Assembly: GCA_020809705.1 (NCBI GenBank)
Contig: CP085829.1
Coordinates: forward strand, 1,798,001-1,862,000
DNA: 64,000 nucleotides
Direction: 5' to 3'
Source: Calonectria ilicicola
Taxonomy: Eukaryota; Ascomycota; Sordariomycetes; Hypocreales; Nectriaceae
Part shown: positions 34,828-46,386 of the stretch, in pieces
Position numbering within the stretch: position 1 is the stretch's first letter
How the letters are laid out: each line of letters begins with the position of its first letter
Notes under the pieces: generated by a model
Seen by the model: the letters and a program-made list of their open reading frames with translations, nothing else
Told to the model about the DNA's origin: nothing
The model's database searches: none
Position numbers and translations under genes: made by a program

Positions 34828-37800
34828 ATGTCTGGGATAGATTCCCTTCTCCTGGCAGAGTCCCAAAACGGGAGCCGGGCTGGCGGCAGTCAACATCAGC
34901 CACATTCACAAGATGTCGCCGAACTCAAGAGCCGCCTGGAACAGCAACTACTTTCACCCTCGCACGAATTCTCACCAGAATGGCTCAACAGGCTTCAGCA
35001 GCGCTGGGATATCGAGGCAGATTATACTTCTTTATTCAAATTAGCACCACCCCATACTCGTACCCTTACAAGGTTCCAAAGACATGGGTTGGAAGGTCGA
35101 GTGACTGGGTACAAGAATGTTACGGTTCCGGCCAACAGCGCCACGGCAAAGAATTCGACTAGTCTCCTACGGAAGCCTGCAAACCGGGCAGACTTTGTAA
35201 GAGGCGCTGCAGGATTCTTTCCCTTTGCTCCTGGAGGTCTCGATGGCATCGAAGCTACGGCGGCGTTTGAGGACCAGATTCATTCAGGTGGGGTTGCTGC
35301 CGAAGCTGGTGCGACAAGCAACAAATTAGAACGAGTGATACAGCTGGGTGGTGAGGGGGGCTTACTTGAAATTGCCCCTGGAATGAGTAGAGGCATCGAC
35401 TTTAGTAAGAAAAAAGCGATTGTCAATGAGGAGGATGCAGATGCAATCAAGCAAGTGCTTGAGGAAGACCCCGAAGATGCAAAAGCAGACGATGCCGCTG
35501 GCGAAGATGCCTCAGGAGACCGCACCCCAGAGGACCCCGAAGCTGTTGAACCTGAAGAGGAGGAAGATGATATTGATGACATTTTGCCAGTCGAGTTTCC
35601 CGCTCTAGAGCCGCACGGTGTTCTTGCTGCGTCTAGCGCGAGAAAGGCTGGTCGTGAGTGGGCTCACATGGTGGATATTAACCACGACATGTCCAATTTC
35701 AGGGATCTTGTGCCTGACATGGCTAGAGAATGGCCCTTTGAACTCGATACTTTCCAGAAAGAGGCTGTTTATCACCTCGAAAATGGCGACTCCGTCTTTG
35801 TCGCTGCACACACCTCTGCTGGAAAAACTGTGGTGGCAGAGTATGCTATTGCGCTGGCTGCCAAGCACATGACCAAAGCTATTTACACCTCTCCGATCAA
35901 GGCACTGAGCAATCAAAAATTCCGTGACTTCCGTCAGACTTTTGATGAAGTGGGCATCTTGACTGGTGATGTTCAAATCAACCCCGAGGCCAGCTGCCTA
36001 ATCATGACAACCGAAATTTTGAGGAGTATGCTTTACCGTGGGGCTGACCTCATTCGTGATGTCGAGTTTGTCATTTTTGATGAGGTGCACTACGTCAATG
36101 ATTTTGAGAGAGGTGTTGTTTGGGAGGAAGTCATCATCATGCTGCCAGAACACGTCTCTCTCATTCTACTCTCCGCAACCGTCCCCAATACTTATGAATT
36201 TGCTTCCTGGGTTGGAAGGACAAAGCAAAAGGACATTTATGTCATCTCAACTCCAAAAAGACCCGTGCCCCTAGAACATTACTTGTGGGCAGGCAAGAAT
36301 ATCCACAAGATTGTTGATTCGGAAAAGAAGTTCATCGAGAAAGGATGGAAAGACGCACACCAAACGATGCAAGGCAAGGACAAGCCAAAACCAGCTGAGA
36401 CCACTGTTGCTACCCGTGGAGGTAATCCTCGAGGTGGACAACGCGGTGGTGGTCAGCGAGGCGGAAATCAAAGGGGTGGTCAACGTGGAGGTGGCCAGCA
36501 GCGCGGAGGCGGCCAACAAAGGGGTCGAGGTGGCCCCCCGCGAGCCAGCCATAACCCTGGCCATATGGGCCGTGGTGGTCGCGGTGGTGGATTTACATCC
36601 GTGGCACAAGATAAGAACCTCTGGGTTCATCTTGTACAATTCCTCAAGAAGCAAACTCTCCTCCCTGCTTGTATATTTGTCTTCTCTAAGAAGAGATGCG
36701 AGGAGAATGCCGACGCCCTCAGTAACCAAGACTTTTGCACAGCATCTGAGAAGAGCCATATTCATATGATCATTGAGAGATCCATTGCACGGCTAAAGCC
36801 TGAAGACCGAGTGCTTCCTCAGATTATTAGACTTCGGGAGCTCTTGAGCAGGGGTATCGCTGTGCATCACGGTGGTCTGCTACCTATTGTCAAGGAATTG
36901 GTTGAAATACTATTCGCTCAGACTTTGGTCAAGGTGCTATTCGCTACAGAGACTTTTGCTATGGGTCTTAATCTTCCTACGCGAACAGTAGTATTTTCTG
37001 GATACCGAAAGCACGATGGACACTCGTTCCGTAACCTGTTGCCTGGAGAGTATACCCAGATGGCCGGCCGAGCTGGTCGACGTGGTTTAGATACTGTCGG
37101 ATCGGTCATCATTGTTCCTCCGGGAAGTTCTGATGACGCACCTCCCGTTGCAGAACTCCGAAACATGATTTTGGGAGAGCCATCGAAACTTCGGTCTCAG
37201 TTCAGGCTGACTTACAACATGATTTTAAACTTGCTTCGAGTCGAGGCTTTGAAGATTGAGGAAATGATTAAGCGTAGTTTCTCAGAACACGCGACTCAAC
37301 AGCTTTTGCCTGAACATGAAAAGGACGTGAAACTGGCGCAAGCGGATTTGGCCACGGTCAAAAGAGATTCTTGCAGCATCTGTGATGGTTCTATGGATGA
37401 AGCTCATCAGGCAGCACAAGACTTCAAACGCCTCACCACAGATCTCTATAGGGGCCTGTTAATGATCCCTATCGGCCGCAGGATGTTTTCTCAACACCGA
37501 GTGGTGGTCTTCAACTGGGATGGCATTCGCTCCATTGGAATTTTGCTGTCCGATGGTGTCAGCAATAAAGGCTCGACGGACGATCCGGCACTTCACATTT
37601 GTGGCGTGAAACCCCTTCGAGAGAGACGCGATGCTACGGATCAGCTGCCATTCATTCCTGCATTCAGGAAACACTTCCACCCATTTCCCAAGGGTAAAAA
37701 GCGCCTGCAAACCAAGACGCTGCACGTTCCTCTCAGTGATGTAGAATGTGTGACAAGGTGGGTATCAAAGGGCATTGTGCCAGAACTTTTCCAGGGCGGC

Positions 37801-38724
37801 GACGGCTACCAGCAGGCGAAGGACCGACTTCAGGATATCTGTAGTTCGTGGGATGATAGAATGGACGAGGTCGATCTGAGCAGGATTAAGCAATTGCAAC
37901 TCCAAGAGATCATTGAGAAGAGAATTGAGTTGGTCAAGACGATATCTCACTCGCCTTCTCTCAAGTGCAAGGAGTTTTTGAAACACGTGAGTTTTTTTAT
38001 CTTACTTTTCTTTAATGAGTTATCGATGCTAACTAGTCTACAGTTTGCCATGTGCCACGATGAGTGGCTCATCAAGGATCATATCTCTCAGTTGAAAAAG
38101 ACGCTCTCGGACCAGAACCTTCAATTACTGCCCGATTACGAACAGAGAGTACAGGTGCTGAAGGAACTCGATTTTATTGATGATGCAACACGAATCCAAC
38201 TCAAGGGCAAAGTGGCCTGCGAGGTTCACTCGGGAGACGAGCTGGTTCTCACCGAACTTATCCTCGACAACGTGCTTGCAGACTATGAACCTGCTGAAAT
38301 CGCAGCCCTCTTGTCGGCGTTTGTTTTCCAGGAAAAAACCGACATGGAGCCAGCCCTTACTGGCAACCTTAAGCGTGGCCGTGATACTATTGTGGCGATC
38401 TCGGAGAAGGTTAATGACGTCCAAACCAGATTGCAGGTCATTCAATCTGCAGACGATTCAAATGACTTTGTCTCCCGGCCACGTTTCGGCCTTATGGAAG
38501 TGGTGTACGAGTGGGCTAGGGGCATGAGCTTCAAGAACATCACTGGTTTGACAGACGTATTGGAGGGAACCATTGTGAGGACGATTACAAGATTGGACGA
38601 AACTTGTCGTGAGGTCAAGAACGCAGCGAGAATTGTGGGAGACCCAGAGCTGTATCAAAAGATGCAGCAGGCGCAAGAGATGATCAAGCGTGATATTACA
38701 GCGGTAGCAAGTCTTTACATGTAA
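34828..38724 (+). CDS. SKI2: SKI2-family RNA helicase of the Ski complex
   Basis: Two exons, 34828-37986 and 38044-38724, giving 1,279 aa, close to yeast Ski2 (1,287). An N-terminal Ski3/Ski8-binding region and an acidic linker (EDPEDAKADD to EEEEDDIDDILP) precede the helicase core. Core motifs are Walker A AAHTSAGKT (~330), DEVH (~417), SATVPN and the motif VI region AGRAGRRGLD (~746). The C-terminal DSHCT-type domain is complete. The enzyme feeds mRNA 3'-to-5' into the cytoplasmic exosome. An Arg-Gly-Gly-rich insert (about residues 530-590) lies between the two RecA domains. The 57-bp intron is a multiple of three with no stop, so its retention would insert 19 residues. The start is the first ATG after an in-frame stop, but it lies in GTATGT, so an upstream exon is possible. 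Confidence 0.92.
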   Translation: MSGIDSLLLAESQNGSRAGGSQHQPHSQDVAELKSRLEQQLLSPSHEFSPEWLNRLQQRWDIEADYTSLFKLAPPHTRTLTRFQRHGLEGRVTGYKNVTVPANSATAKNSTSLLRKPANRADFVRGAAGFFPFAPGGLDGIEATAAFEDQIHSGGVAAEAGATSNKLERVIQLGGEGGLLEIAPGMSRGIDFSKKKAIVNEEDADAIKQVLEEDPEDAKADDAAGEDASGDRTPEDPEAVEPEEEEDDIDDILPVEFPALEPHGVLAASSARKAGREWAHMVDINHDMSNFRDLVPDMAREWPFELDTFQKEAVYHLENGDSVFVAAHTSAGKTVVAEYAIALAAKHMTKAIYTSPIKALSNQKFRDFRQTFDEVGILTGDVQINPEASCLIMTTEILRSMLYRGADLIRDVEFVIFDEVHYVNDFERGVVWEEVIIMLPEHVSLILLSATVPNTYEFASWVGRTKQKDIYVISTPKRPVPLEHYLWAGKNIHKIVDSEKKFIEKGWKDAHQTMQGKDKPKPAETTVATRGGNPRGGQRGGGQRGGNQRGGQRGGGQQRGGGQQRGRGGPPRASHNPGHMGRGGRGGGFTSVAQDKNLWVHLVQFLKKQTLLPACIFVFSKKRCEENADALSNQDFCTASEKSHIHMIIERSIARLKPEDRVLPQIIRLRELLSRGIAVHHGGLLPIVKELVEILFAQTLVKVLFATETFAMGLNLPTRTVVFSGYRKHDGHSFRNLLPGEYTQMAGRAGRRGLDTVGSVIIVPPGSSDDAPPVAELRNMILGEPSKLRSQFRLTYNMILNLLRVEALKIEEMIKRSFSEHATQQLLPEHEKDVKLAQADLATVKRDSCSICDGSMDEAHQAAQDFKRLTTDLYRGLLMIPIGRRMFSQHRVVVFNWDGIRSIGILLSDGVSNKGSTDDPALHICGVKPLRERRDATDQLPFIPAFRKHFHPFPKGKKRLQTKTLHVPLSDVECVTRWVSKGIVPELFQGGDGYQQAKDRLQDICSSWDDRMDEVDLSRIKQLQLQEIIEKRIELVKTISHSPSLKCKEFLKHVSFFILLFFNELSMLTSLQFAMCHDEWLIKDHISQLKKTLSDQNLQLLPDYEQRVQVLKELDFIDDATRIQLKGKVACEVHSGDELVLTELILDNVLADYEPAEIAALLSAFVFQEKTDMEPALTGNLKRGRDTIVAISEKVNDVQTRLQVIQSADDSNDFVSRPRFGLMEVVYEWARGMSFKNITGLTDVLEGTIVRTITRLDETCREVKNAARIVGDPELYQKMQQAQEMIKRDITAVASLYM
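36418..36600 (+). repeat. RGG/GGQ-encoding degenerate repeat inside SKI2
   Basis: Roughly 180 coding bases made of GGT/GGA/CGT/CAA codons encode repeated RGGQRGG and GQQRGG units, ending GRGGRGGGF. Such RGG boxes bind RNA or are arginine-methylated. It replaces an otherwise variable loop between the RecA domains. Confidence 0.8.
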
Positions 38725-39087
38725 TAAGGCGCGGGATTGCTGGGAAGTTTTGGAAATGGGCTATGGGGCGAAGATGATGGTTGGGACCTTGGTTCTACGA
38801 CATAGACACAGGCGAGGGAAACGCAGTCCTGTGTAAAGACACAAGCAGTGAAAGGGACTGAAACCCATTAAAATGCCAGGCTAGTTATACCTGCACAACA
38901 ATCATTTGATTCATTCATTCTTAAGCATTAAAGACTCCGCCTCGCGCTGTCCCAAATCCTCAAACGCCTTGACCCATGTCCAAAAGAGATGTATGTAGTA
39001 ACCGTGTAAAATGTGAGCACAACCCAATCGCATCATTGAAATGAAACAGGCCGTCTACCAGAGCGCAAAACTTCTGAGGCTCTCTGT
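38725..39087. other. Convergent spacer SKI2 / DID2
   Basis: About 360 bp tail-to-tail; presumably both 3' UTRs. Nothing else visible. Confidence 0.5.
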
Positions 39088-39791
39088 CTAAGCACGCAGG
39101 GCTCGGAGCCTCTGCTGCAGCTTGTCCTCCTCCTCTGCCGTGGGCTCGGCGGTCTGTGGCTCGACGTTGGATGGAGTGGCTTGGCGCAATTGCTGGTCGA
39201 ACTCGAGTCCAGCGTCGTCGGCCAACTTGCCCAGCAGTTCGTGGACGGCATCCTCGCCGACCTGGACCGAGGTTGTTTGAGCGATGGCGTCTTGGTAGAT
39301 GCCGTTGGACATGGCGTATTCTTCATTCTGCTGCTTGAACTGCTCGAGGGTGACAAGGGTCTGCGCGCATTTCGTTAGTTGCGGTTCATTGCCAGGAAGC
39401 GGGGCGCATGAGGCGGTCTGATGGGGGAAGGGAAGTATATGCGCACCTTTTCAGGGTTGCTGTTCTTTTGGGCGACATTCATGGTGCGCGAGGATGAGGC
39501 CATCATGTGCGTCATGCGGTTCATGGCGTTGTTGGCCTGGATCTGGGCGGCGGACAACTCAGCCATGTCGGCCATCTGGTCCATCTGCTGAGCGAGGGCC
39601 TGCTTGGACAGGAGCATCTTTGCCTTCTGGTAGGCCTTCTGTGTCTCGCCCTTCTTGAGGAGATCCTGGATCTGCTTCTTGAGGATAGGGTCCTGCTTGG
39701 CGGCCTTTTGGGCTTCGCGACGGGCCTGCTTGGCCTGGAAGCGGGCCTGGAACTCGATTTGCATATCGCGGGCGAGCTGGCGGTTCGACAT
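39088..39791 (-). CDS. DID2: ESCRT-III protein DID2/VPS46 (CHMP1)
   Basis: Two exons, 39791-39447 and 39360-39088, with an 86-bp intron; 205 aa, matching yeast Did2 (204). The N-terminal half is basic and helical (FQAKQARREAQKAAKQ and following Lys-rich helices). The C-terminal tail is acidic (EPTAEEEDKL) and ends in the MIM1-like helix LQQRLRALRA, the element that docks the Vps4 MIT domain. It acts late in ESCRT-III assembly on endosomes, recruiting Vps4 for filament disassembly during multivesicular-body sorting. Confidence 0.92.
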
Positions 39792-40965
39792 GGTGACGGT
39801 GGGCAAGGGCTCGTAGTATGATAAAGCGGTGAGTGTTGCGATTAGGCCGGCAGTGTGATTTCACCCTCAGTCGCTGAAATGTCGTTCTTCAAGGTTTTGG
39901 AGCAACTCGAAGATGGATGTCATGTGAGTGGGATGGTGACCCAGTTTGGGCGGGCACGCCGCATGAAAGCAGGCAACCAAAGAGCGATTGCGGGGCGCCA
40001 CTGAGGGACCAGTGACGCAAACGTGGCGCAGGACTGATCCAGCACAATCCTTGAAAGATTGTCCCTCCTCTACTTTCTCCCGCCGTCTATTAGCTATCTA
40101 GTGGATAAATAAATGTTATATAACTAAAATAAATACGTAGAATATTCTGTTTATGTTCTTTTTTCAAGTCGGTATTTATCATTTTTATTTATTTTCGGAT
40201 AATTAACGTGATGTTTGGAGCAATTAAGTCCTGCAGTGTCCGAGGTGAAGAAGTCACAGTGGTGGGCGTATCGGAGACGCCGATACTGAAAAAAACCCAC
40301 ACAGCCACAAAGAAGTGGCCCAGACCCCAAGTGACTTCAAATCCACAGCCGTTGGAGATGGCATGTCCGATATGGTGGCCACCCAGGCGATGATTTGAGG
40401 TTTTTTTTTTCCTTCGTAGAAATCGGCTTGTGAAGATGGAAGGGGTGAGGTAACGGAGTAGTCATGGGTTATGGGGAGTTGGATTGACCCAACTGATCGA
40501 TTAACGGAGTGTCGCTGTGGGAAATCCATCGAGATGCAATGATTTGATCGCCGATGGGGTTCGATTCCCTCTGCAGCTTCCTAGGGTCGCTCGATCTTAC
40601 AGAAACCATTTGATGCATGCTGACCACACTGTTACTTCCAGCCTGCTCTAATCCTGCATACAGTACCATCTTCTGACGTCGCGGATATCCAGTAGTGGCA
40701 CCTGTCCGTAAATTTTCCACTTACCCCGCGCCATAAATTGCATCGGACAGGATGGTGTTGCGACCGTGGATGAGAAGCCATTCTGGCTATAATTCATGTT
40801 TTATTGAGTTGGCCTCTATTGGTATAGATATGGGGTATTTGATAACAATAAAGTGTAGTGAGGAGTACGGCGATTGGAAAATGCAAAAATAAAAAAAAAA
40901 TTCATCAAGCCGCCTTCCAACAGCAACGACTATTACCAGCAATACTATGAGAACCAAGTGTGGCG
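39792..40965. other. Divergent intergenic, DID2 (-) / DUF427 (+)
   Basis: About 1.2 kb. It contains an AT-rich patch (40090-40200) and polyA/T runs (40400s and 40890s). GGGGTTCGATTCCC at 40556-40569 looks like a tRNA T-arm, but the acceptor and anticodon arms are missing. No gene called. Confidence 0.5.
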
Positions 40966-41846
40966 ATGACGGACAGCCTGAGCCATCTAGGACCAACTTC
41001 TAGCCCGTCAGCGATCCTTTTTGAAGAGGAAATTGGTCAAGAGTGTGCCAACATTGTTCATCTTCACAACTGTTGCAGCAACTCCCGAAACCATGATCAA
41101 CATCAACTGGAGCATGTGCAGAACCACCAGGTGCCATTATTACTCGGTCATGCCGAAATGACTACGAACTCTGTGATGAACATTGCAGATTTTCCACAGC
41201 AGCCGCGTTTAGAAAGAGTGGTCCGACATATCCGCGTTTGCTTCAACGGGTTGGATATTGCGGAGACGGAAAACTCCTACAGAGTGCTCCAAGCTCATCG
41301 TCCCCCAGGTGAGTTTTCATGTCTACTTTGCTCTATATCTCCGATGACTTCGATGGACTGCGGTTCAAGCCCAGCTTACCCTATATGCACAATTTAGCAT
41401 TTGTTGGATTTATCAAGGTGTTGAATTGCCCGTATCAAGCAGCTGTCAAAAATCACACCCCTGTTCGGATCAATCCCCTGTTGCTGCCAATTTTGGAAGT
41501 CCACCGTTCTCATTGCCACTCGTATTTAGAATACTACCTTCCGCGATCCGCAATTAAGGTCCCGCTGACACCGACGGGATACCGGTTCCCGTGCAAGTGG
41601 AAAGGGCAGTCGACACATTACGCCATCACCGGAGCAAACGGAGTCGTCATGGCGAACCGAGCATGGTCCTACGAGTCACCGAACCCGCCGTACGAGGCGA
41701 TTCGGGGACATGTATCATTCTACGCCCGGCCATGGCAGTGCTTTGTCGACAGCGAACGGGTCGTGCCGCAGCGGTCGGATCTTCGGGGAGGATGGGTTAC
41801 GTCTGACATTACGGGAATCGTCAGTGAACAAGATCCGTTGTTCTAG
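40966..41846 (+). CDS. DUF427 domain protein
   Basis: Two exons, 40966-41308 and 41530-41846, giving 219 aa. The 221-bp intron is the longest I call here. Its removal fuses RVLQAHRPP to EYYLPRSAIKVPL, restoring the contiguous DUF427 fold (HIRVCFNGLDIAETENSYRV, then YRFPCKWKGQSTHY, then WSYESPNPPYEAIRGHVSFY). DUF427 proteins are small beta-rich proteins of unknown biochemical role, widespread in bacteria and fungi. The first ~80 residues are low-complexity, His/Asn-rich and unlike the family. The start at 40966 is the first ATG; the frame upstream lacks one. Confidence 0.82.
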
Positions 41847-43180
41847 GCGTTGGTCTAGGTTCTCAACATCAATGAGCATTTACCTGACGGTAAGAAGTTC
41901 GTCATGGCATTCCTCAGCCACATAGGTTTTCATTTCACGGGTTTGCCATGTGAAATCGGGGTGCTATTCTGAATGGAGGCATCGTATCACACCAATCCAA
42001 GGTTCTCAAATGAGATGAGACTGTGGACAAGATAAGATGAGCACACACATTTGACTCGCAATCTATGGGATCTTCAAGACCACACTGGGAAATTGCACAC
42101 ATGGGGGGGTTCGTCTGGAATGAGCATGGCGCAATCTGTCCGGGAAGATTTTCTGCAGCTATCGAAGGGCTCCAGACTGACTATTGGATGAACCGTTGGA
42201 TTGGTGCGCTTTGGAAGTAACAAGTCTGCTACTGTGCTACGTATAGCATTTACATGCAAGGTTTGCAATGCGCTGGCCATCGTCGTGAGCGGTGAATGAT
42301 TGTTGAGGGGAAAAATTGGGTATTGGCTTCTTGTCCAGGCGTGTTCTTTGCTTGAGGGACAGGACCCTTTGTGTGCTGGTTGGTGATTGATTGACGATCC
42401 TCAAAAAGAGAGCCCGTGCCAGGACCCCATTCCTGTGAACTTTGACAGCGCTCTGTTTCGATGGATGCTCGGGTAGATTGCACAGATTCCCGCCTTCGTC
42501 TTGAGTTGAGGGATGGTCTCGGACGGGAAGGCGATTGGCGGATTGGCGGGAAGCGCAATGCCACCTTGGCGGAGCCATGATGAGGCCCGGGCCCCGTTTC
42601 CCGGATGGAACAATGGTGCTCTAGCGCAGCATTCCGGTGGCGGGGATGCGATCCGACCATGCAGGAGGCTGGTTAATTGAGTGCACTACCTGCTAAATAG
42701 TTGGTTGTGAGCTGAGCTGAGCTGGACCGAGAGGGTTCCTCAATATGGGAAGTCGTCCGGGTCGAGTGGCTTACTGATTGATTACTGGGTATGATAAAGT
42801 TGCTTGTCTGGTGTCATGGCAAGAGATACGGGGGTTGGGTCCTCAATGCAGCCTGCTCACCGACTGAGTGTGTTGGCGATGGCGGGGAAATGGGCGGTAT
42901 AGATTCGATCGAGATAGAACGAACGGTGAGAGCCTATCGCAGCAATTGACGCTTTGGGGCCTTGGGAGCCCAACAGTAGGATCCTGCAAGGTAGAATGGA
43001 TGGAATGTGATGGGTGTGATGAAACAAGGGCTGAGAAGCTGGATCGGCATGTCTATGATTGCTGGCCAACAGTAGCACCAGCACCAGCACCAACACCAAA
43101 GGACGCCGCCAATGACTTAACCAGCCCAACCTAACTGGCCATTCCACCTGGAGGGGTAGAAAATGGCCCGAGACTCGACT

Positions 43181-43228
43181 TGTGTGTACGTGTGTGCGTG
43201 CGAGTGTGTGAGTGTGTGCGCGTGTGGG
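43181..43228. repeat. GT-rich simple repeat
   Basis: About 48 bases of TGTG/CGTG/AGTG dinucleotide-like sequence with scattered substitutions, in the gene-free block upstream of hacA. Confidence 0.8.
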
Positions 43229-44343
43229 ATGGAATTTGGGGCTATGGTGGGGGGAGGCACATGGGGATGACTGAAAACTGCGGATCGAGATCCATTGCGA
43301 CGGCCGCCGCCTTCAATCACCCCATCGCCAACGAATGGCAAAATGGAAGAGGCCACCCAGAGCATGAATGGAGAACAAACTATGGTTCATAGCGCCTTGC
43401 GGATACGATACTTTTTGGCACCAAATGAAAAGCTGTGAAGCTCAAAACTTGGCAAGTATCGTGGGCTGGTTAGCTTCGTCCAATGCCAACGTCAAAACGT
43501 CAGCCCCCACCAAACTGGCGAGGGACAACGCCGCCTCCGCCTCCTTTTTGGGCTGGTCCATTATCCAAAAATAAATGGGTGGGCGAGCATTCCAAAAAAG
43601 GGGCTGCCTCACTCTCACTCAGCGCCCCCCTTGGTGCAGCCCTTGTTGGCCGCCCTTCCTCCTTCAATTGGCGGCCCCCTTGGCCCCATCACATATCGGA
43701 AACACGAAGCAGCGTCGTGTCAGGTCGCCGCTGATGTGTCGAGCACAGAGGCTGAGACATCAGAAATACGGGGCCACTGGCTTGCACTTTGTGCACGACG
43801 CACAGCATTGGCTCTGGGAAGCCTCGGCAGTTTCGCTAGTAGTTTTTCCTTTCTTCTGTTTTACTGCGTTGCGTGTTGCATCTATGGCCTGACGCGTCAA
43901 TTGCTGGTTAGAGGCAGATACATGCACACTCTAATTACGGCCATGTACGTCTGTACCTGGCGTAGGCTAAACGGCACAAATCTATTCGCCTCTTGGAGAG
44001 TTTGACGGTAATCTTCGATTAGAAACTTACCCAACATTGTAACCTATGCATTCCTGTCACTAGCTCATGCGTTGGCAAAGTTTTTTTTTTGCTGCAGGTC
44101 TGGTCCTCTGGGAACACCAAACCTACCAACTCAACACCACCTTCCTGACCGTAGAATAGCAAGCAATAGTACGCATCATTGTGAACTGCCCACCGCCCTC
44201 CGTTTGGACTCCTTGCATATGTGGATGCACTCAGTTCTCGCTGGGTTGGTTACAAATGTGGGGATAATGCTGGGCGCATTGCTCGGTACCTGATGCTGCA
44301 TGCGCCGATGCATCGTTTGCTCCGAAGAGGCAGGACCTGTCCA

Positions 44344-44513
44344 TTTGTGCCTGTGGACTATTTGTGCCTGTGGACTATTTGTGCCTGTGGACTATTTGTG
44401 CCTGTGGACTATTTGTGCCTGTGGACTATTTGTGCCTGTGGACTATTTGTGCCTGTGGACTATTTGTGCCTGTGGACTATTTGTGCCTGTGGACTATTTG
44501 TGCCTGTGGACTA
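44344..44513 (+). repeat. 17-bp minisatellite, ten perfect copies
   Basis: Ten perfect head-to-tail copies of TTTGTGCCTGTGGACTA (170 bases). Two decayed copies follow at 44514-44547. Because 17 is not a multiple of three and the unit lacks plus-strand stops, all three plus frames stay open and encode one 17-residue repeat starting at different points. That produces several long spurious frames here. Spacer-free perfect tandem units exclude a CRISPR. Confidence 0.97.
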
Positions 44514-46097
44514 TTTGTGCCCGGGGACCATTTGTGCATGTGGGAGCTAACCTACCAGGCAACACTCATCGGTACCTGCCCGTCCAGGTCCTTTGCGTTC
44601 TGGGCACTGTGCACTGTGCTCTACCCATGGTGCCGGAACTTGGGGCTTCTGGGGCCGGTGCCCACCGCGTCGAGTGGCCGCCTGCCCCCGCTGCGCCGGC
44701 TTCCAATCCTTCTTTGGCCTTCCATTCTCCTCCCACCCGCCAGCCTTTTTCAGCCCTCCTCACCCAAGGGAGGGGAACGGAAGGGGCGGAGGTGGATCTC
44801 GTCACTTTGCAGGCAAACACGAGCAAAGTACGAAAAAAGCGAGCGACTCCGACATTGCCTGGCTGGCTGGGAATACCGGTGCCTACGCAGCTGTCACAAC
44901 AGAGATGGAGCGTGTACCGCAGGCAGCCACCATGAGCTGTCTGTGGTGTGTCATGGCACCATTGCTCGAAAAGCAAATATTCCAAAAGCAAAGTTGCAGG
45001 CGGGCCAAAACCACCATTTTCCTGAAAGAGGAGGGGTGCGATGATCAGATACCAGAGAGCCTGACGGGAGATCAAAGCATGTAAGCAGTACTGGCAACAC
45101 ATGCTGCGCATTCCACATTCTGCTGTGTGCAGCCATACCAGAAATAGCAATACCTGGCGCACGAAACAATCCGGACAAAAGTTGACTTTTTCGTTGGTTT
45201 GTTCCGTTGTGTCTTTGCTCAATCCTGTATGCACTATTGTATTTTGGCTGTCGTCGGCTGGGCCTGTCCCATGCACTATTGACTTTCTTCCACCCAAGAA
45301 GCGTTCGACCAAGTCGGTCCAGACATCAGTAAATTCCTATCGCGCAGTCATTAGATTCGATCCGGCGAGATGAAAACTGAACGACCCTAGAATCAATCAA
45401 TTCTACTCGATATGTCGTGTTCTCGCGTCGGGCAAATTTAATCTACTCTGGGTAAACATCCACCAATTGAGAAACAAAGTTACGCCAGTCCGCCCCCCCT
45501 TTTGAGGCACCTCGTCTGGGCCAGGACCCTAGATCGACCCAAGGAGTAAGAAGGTCCGTGAGATGGATTCCAGCAGCCGTCAGGGTCGTCACCCAACGCG
45601 TGCCCCTTGTATGCCAATTCTTTATCGAATTTTGTTCCAGGTGAACGGGAACGCTGCGGCCTGCTTTTATCCGGACATATTGAATGCCTTGCGGGGGCGA
45701 AATTAGACAATCCTCAAGTGCCGAGCCTTTCGTTGCACACGGGATGCACAAAGCAGGCTGGGTGAAATGCAAATGGCATGTCCATGGACGCAAATAGAGA
45801 CGCTTGCAGCGGGTAGACAGGAGGTTCCATTGCATTGAGCTGTAAGCGGCGCTCTCTCAGCGGCGCTCTTAGAGTTGGGCCACCCACCAACAAAAAGCAC
45901 TGTGGGCTGCTCAGCCATCGCCACCTGCAGGCGGTAGTGGCCGCTGAGAAGTTGGGCTGGGAGCTCCGGGAGTCACAGCGCCCTGAAGCTCCCGTGGGTC
46001 GATGTCGCCCCTAACTTAGCCACCTCTGAGCACATCGTACCCACGGTATCCACCAACACTGGCCCCGCACACTCGGTACGTACCTGTCCGTCCCAGA

Positions 46098-46304
46098 ATG
46101 AGCATCGACGTCCCCACTTCAGGGGCCACCCAGGGGTGCCTCCCTCGCCCTCCCCCTGAAATGAAGCCTCAGGCACCAACACCGCCCTCTCTGAACTCTC
46201 AACGTGTCCTCAAGATAAAGAGGGCCAGGCCGCACCATCAACAGGCAACTCTAAGCTCCAAGCCCTTCAAGGACCATCGGGTCGCACACTGCGCCGGCGA
46301 CTGA
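46098..46304 (+). promoter_or_regulatory. Candidate upstream ORF 1 of hacA (68 codons)
   Basis: An ATG-started frame of 68 codons ending 208 bases before the hacA start. Whether it lies inside the transcript depends on the unmapped start site. Fungal hacA/hac1 genes are known for translational repression by upstream ORFs. Confidence 0.35.
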
Positions 46305-46386
46305 GAACACTTGTCCTCTTTTACCTCTCGTCGCCTTCCTTCTGACTCATCCATCCTGGCCAGGCTGACTCAACGCCTGCCGTTTG

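Noticed and set aside
34695..35162. 155-codon frame overlapping the SKI2 start in another register
   Set aside because: It begins on GTG, is out of frame with SKI2 and has no conserved sequence.
40485..40575. tRNA-like T-arm (GGGGTTCGATTCCC) in the DID2/DUF427 spacer
   Set aside because: The bases after it do not pair with any 5' acceptor strand 60-75 bases upstream, and no anticodon arm can be drawn.
44344..44547. Tandem array considered as a CRISPR
   Set aside because: Units are contiguous with no spacers, and the genome is eukaryotic.
44221..45312. Frames of 109-248 codons around the minisatellite
   Set aside because: The plus frames exist only because a stop-free 17-mer is repeated; their flanks, and the minus frame 44566-45312, show no protein character.
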